A DNA stretch of 64,000 bases from Pelagerythrobacter marensis (GCF_001028625.1 NZ_CP011805.1:1969001-2033000); one strand, 5' to 3'; counted from the first letter of the stretch, positions 53,401 to 62,023 are shown. A program made the numbers and translations. Notes: generated by a model not told the origin, from the letters alone.

Positions 53401-56400
53401 GAAATTCGCGATGATCGTCTTATGATCGGCCTGGCTGAGCACTGCACGCGCCTCGCCGCGCGTTTCGACAAGCCGGTCGGCCTTGTCGTAAACATAGCTC
53501 GTGGTCCGCGCCTCGGCGAGTCCGACGGCTTCGATCATCTGCGTGCGGTTGCCGCGCGCGTCGTAGCTATAGCTGTTGGCGACGCTCGTTGCCTGCGCGG
53601 TGCCGTCGGTATTGTAGGAGGTGATCGGGAGCGTTTCTCTTACGAGCAAGCCGCGCTTGTCATAAACATAGGTCGTGACACCCCCGAGCTTGTTCGTCAT
53701 GCTCGTGCGGTTTCCGAAAGCGTCGTAAATGTAGCTTTCGGAGAAGCTTTCGGCATCGGTCGTCTTGGAAACGAGGCCGCGCTTGTCGTATTCGAAGCGA
53801 GTTATGGCATCCTTCGCGTGTGCCGCTACCAGAGGCAACGTAGTGGTGCTCGGCGTGCTCGCGGTCTTGTTATAGTAGCGCCTGACACTCTCAACCTCTC
53901 CGAAAACCGTATAGCTCGTCACGGTCACATAGTTTTCGGCATCGCGCGTCCTGACTTCCTGACCGAATGTATCATAATAGTGGTAGGTTACGCCGCCGCC
54001 CGGGTCGATCGTTTTCACCACTTCACCAAATGCATTGTATTCGTAGTGCGTGACCCCGCCTTCCGCATCGGTCGTCGTCAGCAACTGGCCGCGCTCGTCG
54101 TAGGTATAGTGTGTGACCTTGCCATTGGCATCGGTCATGCTCGTGCGGTTGCCTAACCCGTCGTAGGTATAGGCCACGTTCGCACGTTCAGCCTCGCCAT
54201 AGGCGCGGTACTCCCTGATAATGCGGCCAGCACCATCATTGACGAAAACGGTCACGCTCTGATCTGCAGTGCCGTAGGCACGATAAACAGACGCCCGCGT
54301 ACCGTTCGCACGCCAGCCGTAGAGTGTACGATTCCCCTCACCGTCGTTGACACTGTTGCGGCGGCCAGCAGCGTCATAAGTATACGTCAGCTCGGCCCAG
54401 CTGCCGGCGCTACCGGTCAGGGCGTCGATCTGCGCAATCGTCGTCGTCTGGGTGGCTGCCACCGCGTTGGCCCAACTTACCTCGCGCGTAAGCCGCCCTT
54501 CAGCATCGTAGTCGAAGCGTTTCACATAGCCTTCAGCATCGACTGTGAAGCGTAGCTCACCGCCTGCGGTATACCAGCTGCGCGTGGTGCGATTGCCGCC
54601 GTTGCCTGCCTGTGCCGCCGCCCAATTGTTCATCGTCACGAGGCTCGGCAGGCTCGGCGTGTTGCGCAGTGCGGCATAGCGCACCGCCTCGGTCACATTG
54701 CCGGCCAGGTCATAGCTGAAGCCGTTCACCACATTGCCGGCACCGATCGTAAAGGCGACCTGGCCTTCGCCATTGTAGACGTTGTAGCTCTCGCGATCGT
54801 CGGCCTCGCTCGCGATTGCATTCACCAGCGCCTTCACATTGTCATAGGTGAAATCGCCGGTGCTGATCGGTGCGGCATGGACGATCGTCGTCGTCAGCTT
54901 GCGCGCATAGTTATAGGCATGGCTCGTAACGTAGCCGCCATTATCAATGGTGTGGCGCAGCAGCCCCTGACCATCGTAGACATAGTGCGTGCGCCGATTA
55001 GCGCTCGCCGTCGGTGCGGCGTTCGCACGAAGCTGGTTGAAGCTTCCCGATGCCCAGTAGCTCGACGAGATCTTCTTGGCATAGGCGACCTCTTCGACCT
55101 TCTGCCCAGCCTCGTCGTAGACGATCTCGGTCAGGTAGCCTTCACCGTCGAGCTTGCCGATCAGCTGACCCTCGCGATCGTAGAAGCTGCGGCTTACCGC
55201 GTCCTTCGCGGTGTTGGCCGCCGGCAACACCAGGGCCGTCGGCGGCTCCGCCTTGAAAGCCGCAAGCTGGGCGGTACTGAGCTTACCCGCATAGCTGACC
55301 GTCTTGATCAGGCGATCGGAGGCGTCGTAGCTGAAAGCCGCAACCCCGCCCTTGCCATCGATACTCTCGATCAACCGGCCCGCATCGTCATAGATCGACC
55401 AGGTCCAGATATCGTAGCTGTGCGCAGAGGGCCGGATATCGGCCATCTCGAGCGTGTTGTCCGGATCACCGAGCGCCGCAATCTGCGCCGCCGTCAACGC
55501 ATAAGTGTAGTTTGCCGTTGCAATCACCCTGCCCGCGGAGTCGTGGCGGTATTCGGCGACGTGGCCGTAGTGATTGATATCGGCGATCTTCCGCCCGGCC
55601 TTGTCGTAGAGATAGTAGCTCTTGCGCCCCGTCGCGTCGGTCGCGACGCGCAGCCGACCGTTCCGATCGTAGAGGTTGCTGGATTCGCTGACGTGCGATT
55701 TCGACATGCTTGGCGCAGATGCGATAATCGCATTGCCGAGGACAGAGCCGCCGGGAAAATCGGGATAAAGCATGACCGATGCCGTCTGCTCCCGATCGAA
55801 ACGCCTTTGGATTTCGATCACCGTGGGCTCCGTTGTGGAAAGCCCGGTGACGTAGAAGAACCCTTCCGAACTCCATGCCTTTGCAACCGTTCCAGGGCCC
55901 GACACGATCCGGGCGACACCCAAGGTGGGATCGCCATATCCCCAACCCGTAGCGCTGCCATGAACACCGAAAGCAGCGGAATTTGAGCTTGTCGTCGCCT
56001 GGAGGGCTATGGTGGCAGTTATGACATCGTTGGCGCCAACAGCGCCCGCGCTAGGCGCTGTGATGTGTTGCGATTGCCCGCTTTGAGACCCGGCGACGGT
56101 GTAGCGTACGGCAGGCTCACCGTTGATCGTTCCAGCGGATGATGCGGTATTCCGTCCCAGCGACCAATTATCGAGATCCTGTGCAGCAATGAGATTGCTG
56201 GTCGCAGTATCATTGAAATTCTCTGTCTCGATCTCGCTGATCAGATCTCCCGCCCTGTTGAACACCGAGGTGGTTACTTTGCCCGTACCGAGCGCGACGA
56301 TGGTCGTGCTGGCTGCATCGTCGTAGATTATCCTGGTCGTCCCCCCCGCCAGATCGGTCGAGGCCGTGTGCCTCCCGAGGCCGTCGTAGATAAAACTTTC

Positions 56401-59400
56401 GGTGTTCTGCCCCGGAACGTATCGGCTGAGCAACTGCCCGGCCTGATCGTAGTTGTAGTACGTCCGGCTGTAGCCTTCCGCCGTCGTCGCGGCCCCCGCT
56501 GCCGTGGCCGTGCCATACTCGAGCGTCGAAGTGAGGTTATCCCGCGCATCGTAGACATAGCGGCGAAGCTTTACCGATGAACGGTCGACAAGTCCGTCGC
56601 GCCAGGCATTCATCGTCGCCTCGGTCAACGCGCCTGAGCCGATCGCATAGCTGTGCTCGGGGTATTCAATGGTGTAGTAGGGGGCACCCCAATAGGTATA
56701 GCTATATTCCGTGACTCGCCCTTCGGCACTTACGACGTAGCGCAGGTGATTCTCGCTGTCGTAGACATAGCGCGTCGTATGACTGACGTTCGCCCCGGCT
56801 GCATCCGATCCGGCGCGTGTTTCGGTGAGCAGTTCGCTCTTCGACCCGTAGGTGCGCGTAACGACATTGCCGTTGGCATCGGTACGGGTCAGCACATTGC
56901 CGTTGGCATCGTAGGTATAGCGCGTGGTCCGACCGCCCTCATCGTAGACAATGCCAAAGGGATCGGCATTGTCGGTGGCTAGGTCGCCAGCTTCGATCGC
57001 AACGACTTCAGGGGCCAGCCAGTCGGTCGACCATCCATGCTGGGTTTCATCGTAGTATGTGAAAAAGCGTGCGTAGACCTGATCGTTGGGCATCGATTCG
57101 TGCCAGCGGAACGTACCAACGCTGGCTACCCGTTCCCCTGTTGCGGCATCGTAAACACCGCCTAAGCTACCAACTGCCACGTTGGCCGAGCCTTTTGGCA
57201 AAACATAGCCAATGATCTTGTACCAGCCATCTTCCTCCATGTAAGCCTGTTGAGTGCTTGGTGCCCATGAGAGAAAATACGGGTTGGAGTTATCAGCGCC
57301 GTTGGTTGCGCTCCTGACATAGGGCGTGCTTGAAGTGCTCAACCCGAAATAGATGTTGTGCTTCGCAAGGTCCGATTTGCGGACGTACTGGGTGAAGCGA
57401 TAAGTTTTGCTCGGATCGACTGTGAAGCGATTGGTGAAGCCCCCACCCCCGTTGGCAACACTATCGAACTGACCGGTTTCGAGCCCGATTTGCCATGCAC
57501 CATCGGGGCCGACGACTTCGCCCCAACGCGCTTCGTTGTCGCCAGCAATCGTTTGCACATTCGACCATCCGCTGGGATATGGAACTTCCAGAAGATTGCG
57601 ATCGCGGTCAGTATCCAGCGCATCGCCACTACGCAGGATCGCGGTGTCGGACACCTCGCGCACTTCCGGCTTGAAGAAGTGGGTGAACTTCCCTTGCCGA
57701 TCCTGATTGTAGTAGTTGAAGAATCGCGCGAGAGTGCTGCCGTGTGTTTGAGTATCGTCCCAGATAAAATGTTTAACGGTCTTTATCCGCTCACCAGTTT
57801 CAAGATCATAGATGCCACCGTAACTACCGTCGGCTTCAAGCGGCGTCGATTCCGGCAGGACATATCCAACAATCTTGTACCATTTTCCCGCTTCTTCACC
57901 GGTCGCTGAAGACGGGTGATCCCACGTGAAATATGGGTTCCCATTATAGGCGCCGCTGGCACCATCCTTGACTGTGCCGCTACCCAGGCCAAAGTAGACT
58001 CGATGCTTATCCAAGGCGTCGACCTTGAAGTAGAGTGTAAATTCATAAGCCTTCGATTTGTTGATCGGAAAGCTTTCGCTATACGCACCGCCGCCTGGAT
58101 CGTCGGCATCGTCTTGTCCGGTGTGAAGCGACACGACCTGCTTTCCGTACGGACCAGTTGTTACCGTCCATTCGGTCTCGCTGAGGTAGCTGCCGGTCCA
58201 CCCTTGTCCGACGGTGCCGTTGGCCGGCAACGCGCCATCGACATCTTGGGGCCAGCCGCCATCGTCAACTAGATTTTCGCCGCGCCCCGCCGCCTCGCCG
58301 TCGGCCCAGGCAGATGCGTCGACCAAATTGTTCGGGATCGAGGCGTTGGCGCTATCGGTCTCAATCGTGCGGATCAGATTGCCGGCGGCATCGTATTCAT
58401 ATTGAACGACCTGTGAGATCCCGCCCTGGGTCGCAGGCGGGCCCATCACCTGAACCAGTTGCTGTTTGTTGTCGTACCACAGCCGCGTAACCCCGCCATC
58501 GGGGCCAGTAATGCTGGTGACGTTCACGCCATAGCCGATGCGGGTCACCCGCACGTCGCCCATCGCCACATGCTGGGTCAATGTCGCGACGCGGCCCGCT
58601 TCGTCGTACGCGATCGCAAGACTCGATCCGTCAGTCTGGGTGATCGAGGCAACACGATTGCTGTTGCCGTCGTAGGTATAGCTGGTGACGTATATCCTGC
58701 CGTCGGAGACGCTGTTGTCCTCGGGGCTAAGATCGACCGTCACCTCGATCAGCCGGTTCTGCGCATCGTAAGCATAGCGCGTACGCGTCAACGTGCGGTT
58801 GACATTGTCGGCCGCCGTCGATGAATCGCCATAGTCGGTATAGCCGGTCACGATCCGGGCGATATTGTTCCCGGACCAGACATACTGGATATAACTTTGC
58901 TCGGCGATGCCGGTGTCCGCATTGGCATAGCCATGGTTGTGCGTCGTGATCCGATCGAGCTTGTTGGTGCCCGACACATAGGCGAAACTCACCCTGTAGC
59001 CGTCGCTGTCCTTCTGCTCTTTGATCCGGAATACCGAAGGATCCGCGACATAGGCCTCGTAAGTCTCGGTCACTCGGCTCGATCCGTCGGTCCAGATCCA
59101 GGTCGACCCGGATTTGACGATCGTATCATGCGCGCCGTCGCCGTCGGTCGCTACATACGCTGCCTGCGCCGCGTTCCATGTATGGACGATTATGGAGCCG
59201 TCCCCCGCCTGCCGCTTGATCGTGCTTCCCGCGGTATTGAGCGTCCCTGTCAGGCCGAACAGCCGTCGCACAGTCGATTGATGCCACTGGTCGCCATTGT
59301 CGCCATCGGTCGCCAGAGTCAGGCTATTGTATGTCCGCTCGACCGTCGCGTCGGGCCCGCGACCGGCCAGGAACTCATCCCGCCGCGCGATGACCAGATT

Positions 59401-59535
59401 GCCCGTTGCGGCGTTTACGGAAACATTCTCCCCGCCACGCCCCAGGGAAGCCCCGCCGATTTGCCCCGCAGCGCCGAGGATATTGGCCGAACTGCGTATC
59501 AAGCCTTCACCGCTGCCGCTAAAAATCGCAACCAT
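47431..59535 (-). CDS. Giant RHS/YD-repeat polymorphic toxin with LysM domain and nuclease-like tip
   Basis: The 4034-residue protein has no signal peptide. After an N-terminal GGENVSVNAATGNLVIARRD segment it has YD/RHS repeats over most of its length (YTYDGLGN, YDERGQL, YEYNAFGEV types), which would form a hollow shell around the toxin. Two adjacent copies of a jelly-roll-like domain interrupt them at about 403-637 and 638-855, and a third beta-rich insert lies near 1108-1278. A LysM domain is at about 3377-3430 (YVARGGESLQQVAAAVWGDA), then a Gly/Ala-rich region to 3761. The variable tip (3762-4034) has E3965, D3987 and D4001-Y-K4003, a PD-(D/E)XK-like set. AAGGAG precedes ATG 59535. Tips of RHS proteins kill or inhibit neighbouring cells. 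Confidence 0.88.
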   Translation of the reverse strand: MVAIFSGSGEGLIRSSANILGAAGQIGGASLGRGGENVSVNAATGNLVIARRDEFLAGRGPDATVERTYNSLTLATDGDNGDQWHQSTVRRLFGLTGTLNTAGSTIKRQAGDGSIIVHTWNAAQAAYVATDGDGAHDTIVKSGSTWIWTDGSSRVTETYEAYVADPSVFRIKEQKDSDGYRVSFAYVSGTNKLDRITTHNHGYANADTGIAEQSYIQYVWSGNNIARIVTGYTDYGDSSTAADNVNRTLTRTRYAYDAQNRLIEVTVDLSPEDNSVSDGRIYVTSYTYDGNSNRVASITQTDGSSLAIAYDEAGRVATLTQHVAMGDVRVTRIGYGVNVTSITGPDGGVTRLWYDNKQQLVQVMGPPATQGGISQVVQYEYDAAGNLIRTIETDSANASIPNNLVDASAWADGEAAGRGENLVDDGGWPQDVDGALPANGTVGQGWTGSYLSETEWTVTTGPYGKQVVSLHTGQDDADDPGGGAYSESFPINKSKAYEFTLYFKVDALDKHRVYFGLGSGTVKDGASGAYNGNPYFTWDHPSSATGEEAGKWYKIVGYVLPESTPLEADGSYGGIYDLETGERIKTVKHFIWDDTQTHGSTLARFFNYYNQDRQGKFTHFFKPEVREVSDTAILRSGDALDTDRDRNLLEVPYPSGWSNVQTIAGDNEARWGEVVGPDGAWQIGLETGQFDSVANGGGGFTNRFTVDPSKTYRFTQYVRKSDLAKHNIYFGLSTSSTPYVRSATNGADNSNPYFLSWAPSTQQAYMEEDGWYKIIGYVLPKGSANVAVGSLGGVYDAATGERVASVGTFRWHESMPNDQVYARFFTYYDETQHGWSTDWLAPEVVAIEAGDLATDNADPFGIVYDEGGRTTRYTYDANGNVLTRTDANGNVVTRTYGSKSELLTETRAGSDAAGANVSHTTRYVYDSENHLRYVVSAEGRVTEYSYTYWGAPYYTIEYPEHSYAIGSGALTEATMNAWRDGLVDRSSVKLRRYVYDARDNLTSTLEYGTATAAGAATTAEGYSRTYYNYDQAGQLLSRYVPGQNTESFIYDGLGRHTASTDLAGGTTRIIYDDAASTTIVALGTGKVTTSVFNRAGDLISEIETENFNDTATSNLIAAQDLDNWSLGRNTASSAGTINGEPAVRYTVAGSQSGQSQHITAPSAGAVGANDVITATIALQATTSSNSAAFGVHGSATGWGYGDPTLGVARIVSGPGTVAKAWSSEGFFYVTGLSTTEPTVIEIQRRFDREQTASVMLYPDFPGGSVLGNAIIASAPSMSKSHVSESSNLYDRNGRLRVATDATGRKSYYLYDKAGRKIADINHYGHVAEYRHDSAGRVIATANYTYALTAAQIAALGDPDNTLEMADIRPSAHSYDIWTWSIYDDAGRLIESIDGKGGVAAFSYDASDRLIKTVSYAGKLSTAQLAAFKAEPPTALVLPAANTAKDAVSRSFYDREGQLIGKLDGEGYLTEIVYDEAGQKVEEVAYAKKISSSYWASGSFNQLRANAAPTASANRRTHYVYDGQGLLRHTIDNGGYVTSHAYNYARKLTTTIVHAAPISTGDFTYDNVKALVNAIASEADDRESYNVYNGEGQVAFTIGAGNVVNGFSYDLAGNVTEAVRYAALRNTPSLPSLVTMNNWAAAQAGNGGNRTTRSWYTAGGELRFTVDAEGYVKRFDYDAEGRLTREVSWANAVAATQTTTIAQIDALTGSAGSWAELTYTYDAAGRRNSVNDGEGNRTLYGWRANGTRASVYRAYGTADQSVTVFVNDGAGRIIREYRAYGEAERANVAYTYDGLGNRTSMTDANGKVTHYTYDERGQLLTTTDAEGGVTHYEYNAFGEVVKTIDPGGGVTYHYYDTFGQEVRTRDAENYVTVTSYTVFGEVESVRRYYNKTASTPSTTTLPLVAAHAKDAITRFEYDKRGLVSKTTDAESFSESYIYDAFGNRTSMTNKLGGVTTYVYDKRGLLVRETLPITSYNTDGTAQATSVANSYSYDARGNRTQMIEAVGLAEARTTSYVYDKADRLVETRGEARAVLSQADHKTIIANFVPRETRSYDGRGNVTSVTDAAGNRTVYYYDDLDRKVVEIDPAGTYTAYGYDKNGNVTATRVYETLVAVPIDGGSQGEAPTAPSGSSRATSFTYDNLGRLLTSSVAGVETGHWNGSGWVAATGTITTSYQYDALGNVVRVTDPNGHATYTYYDNLGRKTASVDAEGYKTIWTYDGEGNVLTERRYANRYTGTPSLAAPPSVSTNGADRVTTFTYDRTGNRLSEARSGVIVHNGSGGTSTVTATVSWLYNGLGQVTRKTEATGDQINYIHDEGGRLLQERRAAFTSHQGGSVTPTLHYRYNGLGDLVRTVAAGAGDAVSRGTAYSYGAGGLLASMTDAEGVTHSYAYDKRGILIRDQYYRAGSAGGTGTLNAVLTKVDELGRMIERTVAVWNGSAWTPGEVVTTDYNAFGEVSRSGINGGAIAEGSRLWQTQNKYDAAGRLWATNAGDGVWKYFGYDKSGNQTVAITSAGTNLAGKTFDQARALVSGSGVNATYTVYDKRGLAKSVVEEGRQLSNSTTATLTMGRTYNGFGEVVSETDAGGAVTSYIYNTAGRMIRSEGPTVWMTNEDGRVQWIKPSQDYYYDASGRLVAMRDANGDYPIGSMGNPDPAFYDQKEANTGNLTRLTLLAGTGYGGSEALVTAETHADGGIKRTAYDVHGDARKITDEIGRVITQRFDKVGRVTQVNSAGGLIDYYAYDSLGQQVSRWNNVYGAADRETTDYDVQGRVVSKRAYGGDEVHTTYAWQAGSATNAIGNFGGWVKTVSTDADRASSSDNIKASVTKADVFGRTVSRTDASGEEYAYTYDIAGRLTHERTVVASNGLILNKEYDYYNSGLVRSVLSGESEVANTNWKNKIATYGYDKLGRLTFERLESAQGTFIPGHMEYIPPENGEPGFPGGDTPIIIPDDPEQGEWVWVPESYTVNRTVLQDGTAQYDALGRMTRYLDRDANGSTLVDKSWAFDANSNVRSITTTYRPMNLNKTLGSAVTTSYHYRYDALDRVVVSKGIRSGSTIVAGGSGVALTYDAAGRRTTSKTGYAAQEIYGYDANDRITSVRVGSVTRMSASYDALGRLTGHIERNASGSLVYERHSFVYNSRDQVLSEKGRRKLDNGDWNYTHTANYYSDTGAGSNPGVIRYSSDTGSSSGELLYRSETKNWLNGPYPPHYNVNPNGTTSPGTPDANWADEYSTYTYDWRAASGGGGARQATHKLINRDGTTQTTNVYGADGAIERASSSTLSGSAPVQTHYYRTDIDGRILARDLYRSGTTYDPSARYYTFGGRAMGEIGTDGSDNVDFATAIARRDDTGNGSFRGGATSGQLHADFDLNHRTLAATSQINGSGYVARGGESLQQVAAAVWGDASLWYKLAEANSLGAGAILGAGQSLRIPAGVQVNTHNADTVRPYDPSAALGDISPATPQPKKQKGDDCGVLGAMLLTVVAVAVTTIATAGAAAAISGKAFGTVLGAMTGGATASGVGAGAWMAGGAIGGAAGSIASQGVGVATGLQDRFNWKGVGLAALSGGIGGGLGPNFGAGWQGAAVRGAVGNALTQGVGVATGLQSKFDFAGVAAAGVGAATGRAIAGRVGTGFGASLATHTAGGIANAATRSALNGESFGRNLTTAIPDIVGQAVGGAIGKALAPAEHATDTPGVRETTGEQLSGAIVNLSSAGYIGDAGLDSLLAPVLSLGDGLAVGTTLLEAREAAKLDIILAEHARRGGPFGHGAASGTPYIETKRVEMQTAIDDWAVTQFGHRAHLANFAALVSGLGSDITPAEQKDVDRIAASLRAEGEYVRALDAHAEQVVLETGKAIGGIWVDVAGSVITPIGVADSLIDYRNGQISAVELTIGLLPGSKLLKSGRVAERGAFSGAYATNGELVQNIATRADRIGSLRRGLGNGPVAGTAKHDIADVMLTRYQRMFGDRGLSTEVRYVGGQLWEQGMPTKGSIRLDVVEGSVFNPTKVWDYKFGNATLSQSRITQIQNGILNGANVPVLEIKP
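48251..48609 (-). repeat. Duplicated RHS core segment B (parent copy)
   Basis: This is the parent of the 359-bp copy at 43211-43569. It codes for the end of the conserved region, from RSALNGESFG to GGPFGHGA, immediately before the variable tip. Recombination here would exchange only the last 273 residues for the roughly 310-residue tip of module 3. Confidence 0.9.
48505..49828 (-). repeat. Duplicated RHS core segment A (parent copy)
   Basis: This is the parent of the 1.3-kb copy at 45203-46525. It spans from the last RHS repeats through the LysM domain to IGKAL at about residue 3677. It overlaps segment B by about 105 bp, so the two orphans use staggered junctions. Confidence 0.9.
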
Positions 59536-59857
59536 TCGGATAACTCCTTCGACATCTTACCGCATGCGAACTCTGGCGCAGGCAGGCGCTTCGAACGGTC
59601 AATCCGACGGATTGGGGGAAAGTTTAGCTCCGAACTGGTGCAAGTTTTTCGGCAAGTGAAGGTCGATCATCAATTCTATTGCAAAATTAGATGCTTAACT
59701 CGGAATGCCGGAACTCTCCGATGCGCGCGAGGCGCCCTCGACAGTGCCGATGACACGCAGTTCCTCAGATATCCACAGAGGTCGACCGGCTCTTGTTTGA
59801 CTCATGCTTTATGCATTTTAACTAGTCGACTAACGGGATCGAATTTGGGGGTCGCGA
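59536..59857. other. Divergent intergenic region between rhs and flgF
   Basis: This 322-bp gap should hold the promoters of both the RHS gene and the flagellar operon. It contains a 10-bp palindrome, TAGTCGACTA, at 59823-59832, 26 bases before flgF, and an AT-rich stretch with TTGACT at 59797-59802 but no good -10 at the right spacing. No sigma-54 (TGGCAC-N5-TTGCA) or sigma-28 promoter was recognised. No gene seen. Confidence 0.4.
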
Positions 59858-60562
59858 ATGCCGGATTTAATCGAGTCCGCACGCGCTATACTTGTGTCCA
59901 GCGAGCTAAGGGCGCGATCCTCTGCGCAGGATATCGCAAATTCGTCGACTGCCGCCTACAAACAGCAGATATCCTTTGCCCAGATTCTCGAAGAGGGCGA
60001 GCGCGATGGTCTACCGGCCACTCGGTTCGCCACCCAGTTCGTCCAGGGCAGGCTCACGCATACCGGCCGCGATCTTGATCTGGCGATAGTCGGCCCGGGC
60101 CTGTTGCAAATGCGCGATGGCGAATCCCTAATCTATTCGCGCGGCGGAAGCTTCGTCCGCGGTCCGGATGGCACAATTGCCGACGAACGGGGGCGCGTCC
60201 TTCAACAAGCCGGCGGGGGAGACCTGGTCGCGGCCGGTGAGCAGGTGGAAATTGTTTCCGACGGCACCGTTCTTGCGAACGGCATGCCCGTAGCCGCCGT
60301 TGGGATCTTCGAAACATCCGCGCCCGGGGCCGTCGAAGCGCTGGGCGGCAGCCTCTACGGCGTGCCGCTCGATGCGATTATCGAGGCCGAAGTCTCTTCG
60401 CTGCGCCAGGGCTACCTGGAGAGTGCCAACGTGGTGCTCAGCGACGAACTCGTCGCCATGATGACGGCATCGCGCCAGGCCGAAAGCGGCGCACGCATTT
60501 CTCAGGTTTACGATCAGTTGATCGGGCAGGCGATCACGACCTTCGGCAGGGGAACGCAATGA
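59858..60562 (+). CDS. flgF: Flagellar basal-body rod protein FlgF
   Basis: The 234-residue protein has the rod-protein N-terminus (SSELRARSSAQDIANSSTAA), the central LDLAIVGPGLLQMRDGESL and YSRGGSFVRGPDG strands of the FlgF/G/E family, and the C-terminal helix LESANVVLSDELVAMMTASR. It forms the proximal rod. It heads the operon, and its stop overlaps the start of flgG (ATGA). It is shorter and more divergent than E. coli FlgF, as usual in this group. Confidence 0.9.
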   Translation: MPDLIESARAILVSSELRARSSAQDIANSSTAAYKQQISFAQILEEGERDGLPATRFATQFVQGRLTHTGRDLDLAIVGPGLLQMRDGESLIYSRGGSFVRGPDGTIADERGRVLQQAGGGDLVAAGEQVEIVSDGTVLANGMPVAAVGIFETSAPGAVEALGGSLYGVPLDAIIEAEVSSLRQGYLESANVVLSDELVAMMTASRQAESGARISQVYDQLIGQAITTFGRGTQ

Positions 60563-61332
60563 ACGGAGCATTCGAGGTAGGCGCGGCGGGATTACGCGCC
60601 GAGCAGAAGGCATTGGAAATTCTCGCGAACAATATCGCCAATATAAACACTGCCGGATTCAAGCGCTCCGATGCGCAGTTTTCCGAAATTCTGGCGCAAC
60701 GAGTGGATGCGGAGATCGCCGAGCCGATCGCGACCGGCGACATTTCACCTGCGGCCGGCGGTGTACGGGTTACGGCGCGGGGGACCCAACTTTCCCAGGG
60801 GGCAATACGGCCGACGGGTAATCCGCTTGATATTGCGATCGACGGCCAGGGTTTCATCGAGCTGATGGGGCCAAATGGCCAATCGCTCCTCTGGCGCGGC
60901 GGCCGCCTGAGAGTCAATGAGGATGGCCTCCTGGCTACGGCGGCTGGCATCCCCTTGCGCGCGACGATCAATGTTCCGATGGATTTGTCCGCTCTGACGA
61001 TTTCAACGGATGGAATAGTTTCGGCCGAGACGGCAAGTGGCGAGCGGCTCGAGCTCGGGCAGATTGGGCTGATCCGGGTCGAACGCGAAGCCGAACTCGA
61101 ACGCCTGGAAGACGGGTTTCTGCGGCTTGTCGAAGACGCGCGACCGGTCGACACGGTCGCCGGAGAGGACGGCAGCGGCCGCCTGGTTCAGGGCGGTATC
61201 GAGGAATCGAATGTCGCGCTTACCGAAGAAATGGTTCAGATGATGATCGTTCAACGTGCCTACGCGGCCAACGCGCAAGCCGTGCAGGTGGCCGATCAGC
61301 TTGCCGCCATTACCAACAACTTGCGGCAATAG
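60559..61332 (+). CDS. flgG: Flagellar distal rod protein FlgG
   Basis: The 257-residue protein has the N-terminal helix ALEILANNIANINTAGFKRS, QGAIRPTGNPLDIAIDGQGF, and the C-terminal GGIEESNVALTEEMVQMMIV followed by QRAYAANAQAVQVADQ. These are textbook FlgG features and the length is close to the usual 260. It builds the distal rod. It sits between flgF and flgA and was probably cotranscribed. Confidence 0.96.
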   Translation: MNGAFEVGAAGLRAEQKALEILANNIANINTAGFKRSDAQFSEILAQRVDAEIAEPIATGDISPAAGGVRVTARGTQLSQGAIRPTGNPLDIAIDGQGFIELMGPNGQSLLWRGGRLRVNEDGLLATAAGIPLRATINVPMDLSALTISTDGIVSAETASGERLELGQIGLIRVEREAELERLEDGFLRLVEDARPVDTVAGEDGSGRLVQGGIEESNVALTEEMVQMMIVQRAYAANAQAVQVADQLAAITNNLRQ

Positions 61333-61336
61333 ACGG

Positions 61337-62023
61337 ATGCGCTTCCCTACACTCCTGCCCCTGCCGGTAGCTTTATGTGCAGGCGTGGCTGCCCTGGCGC
61401 AGAACGCACAGCCACAAGTCGATCTCGAAGAACGGGTGATCCGGATCGTGGATATCGCGGATCTGGAATGCTCCGACGGCCGCACCCTGTGCGATCGCCC
61501 GGTCGCAATCGTTCCCGCGGAGACCAACGTTGCCATACTATCCGAGGCCCGGCGTCGCCAACTTCTTCGCCGTCACTTTCCACTGGTGCAACCGGCGCTT
61601 CGCCACACGGGCACGGTATCATTTCATACGCCGTCTACCGATAGTTCGCCCCCCCGTCGCCGTTGTCTGATGTTGCGCCAGGCGGTGCGGGCCGGCGAAT
61701 ATATCGTTGGCGAACATGTCGAAACAGCTCCTTGCAAAGAGGAAGTCGCCATGGCCGCCGTCCGATACGATCGCGATGCACATGCCGTGCGGGCCGGGAC
61801 GGATCTCGAGCGCGGCACCTATCTTGGATCGCTCGCCGTTCGCGACCACCGACCGCTCGCTGCCGGAATTGGGTTGACGCTCGTGGCTCGTTCAGGATCC
61901 GTCGAGTTGAATCGGGAGGTCCGGCTGCTGCAGCCCGGCCGACCGGGCCGGGCTGCTTTCGTCCAGACCGGCGATGGCGAAGTCTTTCCCGTCCCGCTCT
62001 CGGGCGGGGAGGAACGGCAATGA
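61337..62023 (+). CDS. flgA: Flagellar P-ring assembly chaperone FlgA
   Basis: The 228-residue exported protein has a signal peptide ending ALAQNAQ. A SAF-like C-terminal part contains LRQAVRAGEYIVGEHVETAP and GTDLERGTYLGSLAVRDHRP, and VARSGSVELNREVRLLQPGR precedes the end. FlgA helps FlgI form the P ring in the periplasm. The sequence is poorly conserved in the middle, as expected of the family; the position between flgG and flgH supports it. It starts 4 bp after flgG and its stop overlaps flgH (ATGA). Confidence 0.85.
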   Translation: MRFPTLLPLPVALCAGVAALAQNAQPQVDLEERVIRIVDIADLECSDGRTLCDRPVAIVPAETNVAILSEARRRQLLRRHFPLVQPALRHTGTVSFHTPSTDSSPPRRRCLMLRQAVRAGEYIVGEHVETAPCKEEVAMAAVRYDRDAHAVRAGTDLERGTYLGSLAVRDHRPLAAGIGLTLVARSGSVELNREVRLLQPGRPGRAAFVQTGDGEVFPVPLSGGEERQ

